From positions 1-33,795 of the forward strand of contig JAPLEL010000103.1 of NCBI GenBank assembly GCA_026391415.1: a DNA stretch of 33,795 nt. Reading direction: 5' to 3'. Below, piece by piece: positions 26,817 through 33,795 of the stretch (position 1 is its first letter; each line of letters starts with the position of its first letter). This stretch comes from Bacteroidota bacterium (lineage in GTDB: Bacteria > Bacteroidota > Bacteroidia > Chitinophagales > Chitinophagaceae). The position numbers and the translations under genes are program-made. Below the pieces are notes generated by a model. The model worked only from the letters and a program-made list of their open reading frames with translations, searched no databases and was not told where the DNA came from.

Positions 26817-29230
26817 TATTGGCTATCCCAATCACAACCAATTGGTGCGCCTGGTGCAATTGATTTTGCTGCAGGTAAACTGATTTCTTTTGGTTTATTA
26901 ATTCTTTCTACTGCATATAAATAATGTGCTTTTAATGAAGGATTGGTTTTTGCTTCTGCAAGCGCCAATCCTTTTATTATTTGTAGGCGATCGAAGCAAA
27001 TGGCTTTTACAGCATAGTTGGCTGATTCAGATTGGCTAAGTGCAATAATGAAACTTAATACCATTTGTTGCACTTGTAATTGCACCTGTTGTTCTAAGCC
27101 TTTTTTAGAACTGGATTTCCATGTTTTTTTTATCGTTGCATCTAATACATCATCATAACCCAAACTACCAGCTTCGGCTTTAAATTGCACTAGTCTATTG
27201 GCCCGTTCTGGGTTGAATAAAAATCCTAATTCAAAATTGGTGAGTGCTTCAGCAGCTGCCAAAGGATCGAAACTCATGCCTGTTCTTTTTTGAAAGAGTT
27301 CACCAATACCATAATACATTGGTGGTCGGGGCGGTATAAGACCAATGATTTTGTTAGATAAGGTTAATATTTCTGGACTCAAACAATCTAATGCTTCGGC
27401 CAACGCTTTTTCTTGAATGGCCTTTGATAAAATAGTTGGCTTTACTTGTTGGTCGCCTTTTACACTATAACTATAATTCATCCCGCCAATTAATTTGCAA
27501 TTGGCTTCTAATTGGTAACGATGAAAATTATAAATGGGTACTAAAACGTCTTCTAGTTTTGCATTAGGTGTATTAGGTGCAATGGCATCTTCAGAAAAAT
27601 GTTCAAGAGCAAGTTTTCTTACTTGTATTATTTTCTTTAATGCATCAGTAGCATCTGTGCCATTATCCCATAAATGCGCATAAGGATGCATACCACTTTC
27701 GGCACGCGCATCTGCATCTGCAATAAATAGCAATCCTTTTTTTGTATTTTCTTCTAGCAATTCGAGTAAGCCAGATTGTTCTTTATTTTGGTTTGCAAAT
27801 TGCGTGTATCCATATTGAATAGCTCTTTTATCCCATTCTCCAATTTCGTTGGTATACACTTGATTGAAATCAATTGCGCCCTTGCTGTTTACAAAAACAT
27901 CGGGATGCGGGTAGTCCATTACAGAAGCCCTATTATTAAAACTCGATGCATAATTATGTTGTAGACCAAGTGTGTGACCAACTTCATGTGCAGCTAACTG
28001 GCGCAAACGCTTTAGAGCCGCTAGTTTCATGGTTTCAGGAACAGGCTTACCTGTTTCAAATGGTGCAAGGAGTCCAGTGAAAATTAAATAGTCTTGACGA
28101 ACACGTAATGAGCCAAGCGTTACTTGACCTTTAATAATTTCACCCGTTCTAGGGTCTGTAATACTAGCACCATAACTCCATCCACGTGTTGATCGATGCA
28201 CCCAATTAATCAGGTTGTAACGAATATCCATTGGGTCTGCAGAATCTGGTAATACTTTAACAATAAAACCATTTTTAAAACCCGCTGCTTCAAAAGCTTG
28301 GTTCCACCATCTTGCTCCGTCTAACAAAGCAGAGCGAATGGGTTCTGGTGTACCATTGTCTAAATAATAAGTAATGGGTTTTACTGGTTCACTCATTGCT
28401 GCATCCGGATTTTTTTTCTCAATCCGATGGCGGTTGATGACCATTTGTTCAATGGGTTCTGTAAATGCAGTACTATAATCGAAATAAGATGTTCCAAAAT
28501 AACCACTGCGAATATCATAGCGACGTGGCTGGTATTTATTATCGGGCAATTGTACAAAAGAATGGTGCATTCTAACCGTAATTGCTTCTGGAGATGGGGT
28601 AACACTGGTTATAAATCTACCAACGTCAGTACCTCCAGTGAAAGTAATAGTCGCTTCAAATTCTGAGTTTAAAGGAAAGTTTTTAGTGTTGGCTAAGTAG
28701 ATGGCAGATCGTGCTTCATTAAAATTATAATTGCCTTGTTTTAATGCACGAATTTTATCGGCAACACCATGTGCGTCTCTAACAAAAAAACTAGTAGCAT
28801 CTACCAATACTTTGTCTCCTTCATCTTCTTCAATGGTAAAATTTGCAATGATTGATTGTGCAAAAGATTGCTTCACAGCCCTTTGTTCATTAGTGTTTGG
28901 GCTGATTGCTCTATATTCATAATTGGGCTGAACCAAAAATAATTTCTTTCCAACTTTATTAAAAAACACAATCCGTGTATCGCCAATTTGTCCTCGGTCG
29001 AGCCCTAAATCATTTGAGCCAATACCCGCTGGAAGTGAATTAACGTATAAAAATTCGGTTTCTAATTTATCGGCTTGCAGCCATATTTTTCCATTTGCAG
29101 CATCCCACCAATAGGTAAAATAACCATCATGGCGTTGCATGTTTTTTGTTCTATCATTAATTTTTCCATTCGATTGCGCCATTGAAACAATGGAAAAAAA
29201 ACAGGTAATTAAAAGGTAGATGCTGCGCAT
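26813..29230 (-). CDS. Secreted zinc-dependent metalloprotease (DUF5117-type / metzincin-like)
   Basis: 805 aa; signal peptide; HEVGHTLGLQHN followed by SVMDYPHP (Met-turn-like); GLDRGQIGDTRIVFFNKVGKKLFLVQPNYEYRA. Confidence 0.9.
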   Translation of the reverse strand: MRSIYLLITCFFSIVSMAQSNGKINDRTKNMQRHDGYFTYWWDAANGKIWLQADKLETEFLYVNSLPAGIGSNDLGLDRGQIGDTRIVFFNKVGKKLFLVQPNYEYRAISPNTNEQRAVKQSFAQSIIANFTIEEDEGDKVLVDATSFFVRDAHGVADKIRALKQGNYNFNEARSAIYLANTKNFPLNSEFEATITFTGGTDVGRFITSVTPSPEAITVRMHHSFVQLPDNKYQPRRYDIRSGYFGTSYFDYSTAFTEPIEQMVINRHRIEKKNPDAAMSEPVKPITYYLDNGTPEPIRSALLDGARWWNQAFEAAGFKNGFIVKVLPDSADPMDIRYNLINWVHRSTRGWSYGASITDPRTGEIIKGQVTLGSLRVRQDYLIFTGLLAPFETGKPVPETMKLAALKRLRQLAAHEVGHTLGLQHNYASSFNNRASVMDYPHPDVFVNSKGAIDFNQVYTNEIGEWDKRAIQYGYTQFANQNKEQSGLLELLEENTKKGLLFIADADARAESGMHPYAHLWDNGTDATDALKKIIQVRKLALEHFSEDAIAPNTPNAKLEDVLVPIYNFHRYQLEANCKLIGGMNYSYSVKGDQQVKPTILSKAIQEKALAEALDCLSPEILTLSNKIIGLIPPRPPMYYGIGELFQKRTGMSFDPLAAAEALTNFELGFLFNPERANRLVQFKAEAGSLGYDDVLDATIKKTWKSSSKKGLEQQVQLQVQQMVLSFIIALSQSESANYAVKAICFDRLQIIKGLALAEAKTNPSLKAHYLYAVERINKPKEISLPAAKSIAPGAPIGCDWDSQY

Positions 29231-29271
29231 TTTTTAAATTTTATTTAAAAAAAAGGAGTTAATAACTTCTT

Positions 29272-29315
29272 AAAAAAAACTCCTGCCATCATTCATATTT
29301 GAATATTGGCAGGAG
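29272..29315 (-). terminator. Intrinsic terminator of the histone-like gene
   Basis: Stem CTCCTGCCA (29280-29288) / TGGCAGGAG (29307-29315), inner ATTCA/TGAAT stem, followed on the minus strand by eight T (A-tract 29272-29279 on plus); 26 nt downstream of the stop. Confidence 0.88.
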
Positions 29316-29341
29316 GATAAATGTATTAATTAAAGAAAGCT

Positions 29342-29926
29342 TTATTCAGCTACTGGAGGTACAGGTGTTTCAGTAACAACAACTTCTGGAGCTGCAACTA
29401 CTTCAACAACCGGTGCAAACAATACAGGTGCTACTACTTTTTTAGGAGCTTTTTTCTTTTTAGGAGCTGCTTTCTTTACAACTACTGGAGCAGGTGCAAC
29501 CACAACTGGTGCTAATACTACTTTAGTTGTTTTTTTCTTTTTAGGAGCTGCTTTTTTAGGTGCAACTGCTTTCTTAGCTGGAGCCGCTTTTTTCACTGCT
29601 TTTTTAGGAGCTGCTTTTTTAGCTGGAGCCGCTTTTTTTACAACTTTTTTAGGAGCTGCTTTCTTAGCTGGAGCCGCTTTTTTTACAACTTTTTTAGGAG
29701 CTGCTTTTTTAGCTGGAGCTGCTTTTTTCACTGCTTTTTTAGGAGCTGCTTTTTTAGCTGGAGCTGCTTTTTTTACAACTTTTTTAGGAGCTGCTTTTTT
29801 AGCTGGGGCTGCTTTTTTTACTGCTTTTTTAGGAGCTGCTTTTTTAGCTGGAGCTGCTTTTTTAGGAGCTGCTTTTTTAGCTGGAGCTGCTTTCTTTGCT
29901 ACCTTTTTTTTACTTGCTTTTGCCAT
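29342..29926 (-). CDS. Histone H1-like Lys/Ala/Pro-rich repeat protein with Val/Pro/Glu tail
   Basis: 194 aa; MAKASKKKVAKKAAPAKKAAPKK..., six consecutive 15-aa units KKAAPAKKAAPKK(A/V)V; tail FAPVVEVVAAPEVVVTETPVPPVAE. Confidence 0.88.
   Translation of the reverse strand: MAKASKKKVAKKAAPAKKAAPKKAAPAKKAAPKKAVKKAAPAKKAAPKKVVKKAAPAKKAAPKKAVKKAAPAKKAAPKKVVKKAAPAKKAAPKKVVKKAAPAKKAAPKKAVKKAAPAKKAVAPKKAAPKKKKTTKVVLAPVVVAPAPVVVKKAAPKKKKAPKKVVAPVLFAPVVEVVAAPEVVVTETPVPPVAE
29594..29863 (-). repeat. Six tandem 45-nt coding repeats inside the histone-like gene
   Basis: 270 nt = 6 x 45 nt encoding KKAAPAKKAAPKK(A/V)V; partial units flank both sides. Confidence 0.88.
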
Positions 29927-30166
29927 GATTGTATTAGTTTGAATGATGGGTTAATAATCTATTAGGAAAGTTAGAAAATATATATTAATAAACAATGTGT
30001 TTTTAACTTCGAAGCCTTATTTTTTTGCACATGATTATCACTTTTTTTAATTATCAATTTCTTAACATAAAAAATAGAAGTAAAAAACAAAACAAATAGT
30101 ACAAAAAACAAGTTTATTTTTATTAATTAAACAACCCTTTATTTTACTAATTTAATAGTGTGCGTT

Positions 30167-30535
30167 ATGGTTTCCAATAAAAAAACAATAGTTCTTGGCG
30201 CTTCAAACAATCCAGAACGGTATAGCTTTTTAGTGGTTGAAAAATTAAAAAAACACCATCATTCGGTAGTAGCAGTGGGCAATAAGGCGGGCAATATTGG
30301 AGATACACCTATTGTTACAGGATTCCCTGAAGAACAAGGTGTAGACACAGTTACATTGTATTTAAACCCTGTGTTACAAGAGCAATATTATCAATACATT
30401 CTTTCTTTAAAACCCAAGAGAATCATTTTTAATCCTGGAACAGAAAATGCCGCTTTATCTGAGCTAGCAAAAGCAAATGATATAGCGGCATTAGAAGCTT
30501 GCACCTTAGTGCTATTAGGATCTGGTCAGTACTAA
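30167..30535 (+). CDS. CoA-binding domain protein (YccU-like, Rossmann fold)
   Basis: MVSNKKTIVLGASNNPERYSFLVVEKLKKHHHSVVAVGNKAGNIGDTPIV, TVTLYLNPVLQEQYYQYILSLKPKRIIFNPGTEN. ORF track opens at GTG 30158; ATG 30167 is preferred. Confidence 0.87.
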   Translation: MVSNKKTIVLGASNNPERYSFLVVEKLKKHHHSVVAVGNKAGNIGDTPIVTGFPEEQGVDTVTLYLNPVLQEQYYQYILSLKPKRIIFNPGTENAALSELAKANDIAALEACTLVLLGSGQY

Positions 30536-31260
30536 CCGTATAATTCTAAATGGATGGCTTTTTTATCGTAACCCATGGCAAGAATACTTTGCTTGGCTTC
30601 GTCTATCATGTTCTTCCAACCACATAGATAAAAGTTGGCGGGTTTGGCGCCATTTTCACATAATTCTTTATAAACGCTGTGAACATAACCCTTTTGGCTG
30701 CCTGCAGGCACTTCCGTTTCTCTTGAATAACAGGGATGAAAATGGATGCCAGGTTCTAATTTTTCTAATTCTTTTAATTCGTTGATATATAATCCATCTT
30801 CAAAATGTCGGCATCCAAAAATTAAATGAACTTTTTGGTGCGGTATTTTGTGGTTATGTATATGGTGAACCATTGAACGGAAAGGTGCAATACCGGTTCC
30901 TGTACAAATTAAATACAAATCGGTATCTAGAATTTCTGGTATTACAAATTTACCTTGAGGGCCTCTTAATAAAATTTCGGATCCTATACTTACTTCGTTG
31001 AATAAATAAGTAGTACCCAATCCGCCTTCTAAAAAAACAATTACCAACTCAAATACATTTGTTCCATCAGGAGCAGATGCAATGGAATAACTTCTCCATC
31101 GTTTATTTTTCTGTTCGTGTATAGGAAGATCCAGGGTTACAAACTGCCCTGATATAAAATTAAATTCAGAAATTTCTGGTACTTCAATCCAAAATCTGCG
31201 AGTAGATGGGGTTTCATTAGCTATTTTAATAACTTTTCCCATGCGCCAAGGTTCCAACAT
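30532..31260 (-). CDS. Ferredoxin-NADP reductase-like FAD/NAD(P)-binding oxidoreductase
   Basis: 242 aa; FISGQFVTLDLP, RWRSYSIASAPD (FAD), LRGPQGKFVIPEI, LYLICTGTGIAPFRSMVHHI (NADP), FGCRHFEDGLY, FYLCGWKNMIDEAKQSI. Confidence 0.9.
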   Translation of the reverse strand: MLEPWRMGKVIKIANETPSTRRFWIEVPEISEFNFISGQFVTLDLPIHEQKNKRWRSYSIASAPDGTNVFELVIVFLEGGLGTTYLFNEVSIGSEILLRGPQGKFVIPEILDTDLYLICTGTGIAPFRSMVHHIHNHKIPHQKVHLIFGCRHFEDGLYINELKELEKLEPGIHFHPCYSRETEVPAGSQKGYVHSVYKELCENGAKPANFYLCGWKNMIDEAKQSILAMGYDKKAIHLELYG

Positions 31261-31330
31261 AAATAATATTTTAGGGCATAAAGGTAATTCAGAACACTTA
31301 CAATGTTCTATAAAAGGCTAAAAAAATCAA

Positions 31331-31846
31331 TTATTGCAAACGTTCTGATTCTAATTCAATTATTTGCGGGATTATTCTTGTGTATCTGCGGCCTTTTGAA
31401 TCTTTTAGTAGTACCACTAAATTATTATTGCTAATAAGGGGCTGTAATTTTTGTTGATTTGCAATTTTTGTTAATTTACCAAGTACCTGTAATTGCCAAA
31501 GGCTTGTGTTTTTTGTGGCAGATATAGTAGTAGAATCGGTACTATTTTTTAGAACAATTGTATGGGTTTTTAGTTTTGATATCTTGGCACTAAAACAGAC
31601 TTGTTTTATCCAAACTTGTTCAATGGAAACTTGTAAATAATTCGATGCAATTAGGTAAAAAAAATACGAAGGGCTTGCGTTATTTGGTTGCTCAATGGTC
31701 TCTTTTCCGCCAATACTTATAATAGGTGTTGGGGCAACGCCACTAATGGTATTGCGTTCGAATGCTTTAATAATAAGTGTTTGAGCCTGCGTAGTTATTA
31801 CAAGCATTAAAAAAATAATTAAGCCAAATATTCGATTAAAATTCAT
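31331..31846 (-). CDS. Secreted hypothetical protein downstream of the T9SS protein
   Basis: 171 aa; signal peptide MNFNRIFGLIIFLMLVITTQAQ; 2-nt gap after the preceding minus-strand gene; no motif recognised. Confidence 0.65.
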   Translation of the reverse strand: MNFNRIFGLIIFLMLVITTQAQTLIIKAFERNTISGVAPTPIISIGGKETIEQPNNASPSYFFYLIASNYLQVSIEQVWIKQVCFSAKISKLKTHTIVLKNSTDSTTISATKNTSLWQLQVLGKLTKIANQQKLQPLISNNNLVVLLKDSKGRRYTRIIPQIIELESERLQ

Positions 31847-31848
31847 GT

Positions 31849-33795
31849 CTATTGCTTAATTACTTTTTGTATTGTTTGATATTTTTTATCGCTACTAATT
31901 ATTTTAATAATATAAGTGCCTGCAGGATATTGGCTCAGTGAAATATTGCCCCTTGTATATTTTCCTTGTACTTGAAAAACTAATTGACCTAATAAATTAT
32001 AGGCTTGAATATTTACTGATTGAATACCGGTGAGGGTTCCTGGTTGGTATTGATAAACCCCTTTACTAATAGTAGGGAAAATTGAAATAAAGTTCTTATC
32101 ATTTAAAACAGTAGCAATGGCAGTAGGTTGATTAGGTACAAAATTAGCAGACCCAATGGTTGTGTAATACATACCATTACCATGGGTGCCAATCAATAGG
32201 GTATTGTCTTCTGGGCGATAATCTAAAGATGAAATCACGGCATAATTTAAAACAGTTGCACCTTCTCTAGACCATACAATTGTTCCGCCAGCGCCAAGTG
32301 TTTGCCCAATACTTGAAGTAGTATAAAGTCCTACAGAAGTGCCCACATAATATTCAGTGATAGGGTTGTTATTGGCATCTTTTTTTACCACAATTGCACA
32401 AGCCCTAACAGATGGAAGGGTTAAGTTGCCTTCTGCATTAGACCAACTTGGTGTAGGAGATTTTGCATTGTAAGTCCACCAAATGGATACTACGCCATAG
32501 TTAGATACTACAGCCATTATTTCGTTGTCGTCATTTGGATTCACTGCAATGTCTTGCACATTTCCTGTAGTTAAAAGTTTAGGGGTAATATCAACAGGAA
32601 TAGAATTACCATTGGCATTTTCGTAATTATCTAGTCGATATATTTTACCTGTATTGGTGCCAAAAAACATGGCATGGGTCGTTTGATAAGGGCCCCAAGA
32701 GAAATCCATTGCACGAATAGAAACACTCGCAGTGCCTAAACTATTCACCGTAGTTTCTACACCAGACAATCTGGTCCATTTAGTACTATCCACCAAACTT
32801 GCCTGATTGGTTTTAAATAGCTTGTTGTAGTTGGCATAAAATAAAACATCTGAATTTGAATTACTCAATTTAAAATTGGTAATAAAATCGCCATAGCCTG
32901 TAGATCCATTACTAGTTAAATCCGCCACTTTAGGCTTGATAGATAGACCTGGATAGCTGGCATTATTCAATAATTCATCTCTAACAATTATGCCACTCTG
33001 CGCACCAAAATAAGTTAGTTGTTGGCCACCATTAACCTTGGCAATATCTACAGCAACACCATCTCCACCATATAAGTTTACATAGTCATTTATACCAGGT
33101 CTAGTAATGGGTCTTGCTCCAAAGTTTAAGGAGGCATCACGGTACCAAGTACCATTGTCTTGTGCGCCTCCAATAAAATTATTTCTTTCAGCTACAGGAT
33201 CAATTGCAACATAATAATATTGCAGGGTTTGGTAATTTGGCAAAAAAGTCCATGCCACTGTTGTTGCAGTTATGTCTTCTGTAACCTGAATTCCTGCATC
33301 GTTACAGCAAAAAGCCCTTTTAGAATTGGTAGGATCAAAAGCCAAATAGTGCATATCTGGATGACTGTTTAGATATAGGTTTGTAGTAAAATTACTGGCA
33401 TATCCGCCAATCCAACTGGTATTTCCACTAGTAGCAAAACCATTGGTAGAACGATACAAATTAGTGCCTCCTACAAATATGGCATTTGCATCGTCGGGTT
33501 TAATTTGCATCAACATATCATATCCGCCTTGTATTGCAATAGGATCAGATCCTGCTTTATTATTGCCAGGCATATCTGGCATATTGATGGATAAATTTGT
33601 AAATATAGGCGTGCCACTGGTAAGGTCTATTTTAAACATATCAACCTCAGGCAATAATGATGGACTCGCTTGGCTCTGCCCATTTTCATAAAGCACATAC
33701 AATAAATTATTATTAGATGGGGCTAATTGTAAAACTACCCTGCCCCAACTAGTAGAACCATTGTTTACTTGCCATCCTGCGGGTGTTCCAGCCAC
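31849..33795 (-). CDS. T9SS type A sorting-domain protein with BNR/VPS10-like beta-propeller (N-terminus cut by the window edge)
   Basis: 648 aa partial; NLYRSTNGF, MHYLAFDPTNSKRAF, FIGGAQDNGTWY, LLIGTHGNGMYYTT; C-terminal FISIFPTISKGVYQY...QAYNLLGQLVFQVQG..ISLSQYPAGTYIIKIISSDKKYQTIQKVIKQ. The initial M in the track is a GTG at the window edge, not evidence of a start. Confidence 0.88.
   Translation of the reverse strand: MAGTPAGWQVNNGSTSWGRVVLQLAPSNNNLLYVLYENGQSQASPSLLPEVDMFKIDLTSGTPIFTNLSINMPDMPGNNKAGSDPIAIQGGYDMLMQIKPDDANAIFVGGTNLYRSTNGFATSGNTSWIGGYASNFTTNLYLNSHPDMHYLAFDPTNSKRAFCCNDAGIQVTEDITATTVAWTFLPNYQTLQYYYVAIDPVAERNNFIGGAQDNGTWYRDASLNFGARPITRPGINDYVNLYGGDGVAVDIAKVNGGQQLTYFGAQSGIIVRDELLNNASYPGLSIKPKVADLTSNGSTGYGDFITNFKLSNSNSDVLFYANYNKLFKTNQASLVDSTKWTRLSGVETTVNSLGTASVSIRAMDFSWGPYQTTHAMFFGTNTGKIYRLDNYENANGNSIPVDITPKLLTTGNVQDIAVNPNDDNEIMAVVSNYGVVSIWWTYNAKSPTPSWSNAEGNLTLPSVRACAIVVKKDANNNPITEYYVGTSVGLYTTSSIGQTLGAGGTIVWSREGATVLNYAVISSLDYRPEDNTLLIGTHGNGMYYTTIGSANFVPNQPTAIATVLNDKNFISIFPTISKGVYQYQPGTLTGIQSVNIQAYNLLGQLVFQVQGKYTRGNISLSQYPAGTYIIKIISSDKKYQTIQKVIKQ

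Noticed and set aside
29927-30157. Long AT-rich intergenic region searched for an ncRNA or hidden ORF
   Set aside because: No convincing hairpin, ORF or promoter pair found; it is probably just the upstream regions of the two divergent genes.
31291-31309. AGAACA-CTTACAA-TGTTCT hairpin between the 171-aa gene and the FNR-like gene
   Set aside because: 6-bp stem, no U-run following on the minus strand; could be chance in AT-rich DNA.
1-33795. CRISPR arrays, tRNA/rRNA genes, IS elements, phage or defence cassettes
   Set aside because: None seen; no spaced identical repeats, transposase motifs or tRNA-like cloverleaf found by reading. The only tandem arrays are the histone-like coding repeats and the 23-nt duplication.

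Overview
This is a gene-dense, AT-rich chromosomal window from a Bacteroidota bacterium, probably Chitinophagia-like. That placement is inferred from the T9SS sorting tail, DUF5686, a GldB-like lipoprotein, and TAnnTTTG boxes close to start codons. The content is mostly housekeeping: M19 dipeptidase + D-aminoacylase, prfA, a phosphate-type block (response regulator, histidine kinase, DUF47, PiT, then galE), MBL hydrolase, an outer-membrane TolB-like/barrel protein, DUF5686, pyrD, thiolase, nadE, gldB-like, apaG, NADP-icd, PDH E2, a zinc metalloprotease, a histone H1-like repeat protein, a CoA-binding protein, an FNR-like reductase and a truncated T9SS beta-propeller protein. I found no rRNA, tRNA, CRISPR array, transposase, phage or recognisable defence system. 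The main points to follow up are: (1) a 23-nt tandem duplication that splits one large outer-membrane gene into two ORFs, with copies differing only at a synonymous third position; (2) a secreted 'hypothetical' protein whose C-terminus has a His/Cys arrangement like clan CD (caspase/CHAT-like) peptidases; (3) TTAACA-type repeats with 11-bp periodicity upstream of both the response regulator and the DUF47 gene, resembling a Pho box; (4) a perfect 9-bp dyad between apaG and icd; (5) seven tail-to-tail gene pairs with almost no intergenic space. All family calls are from reading motifs in the translations; no database search was run.
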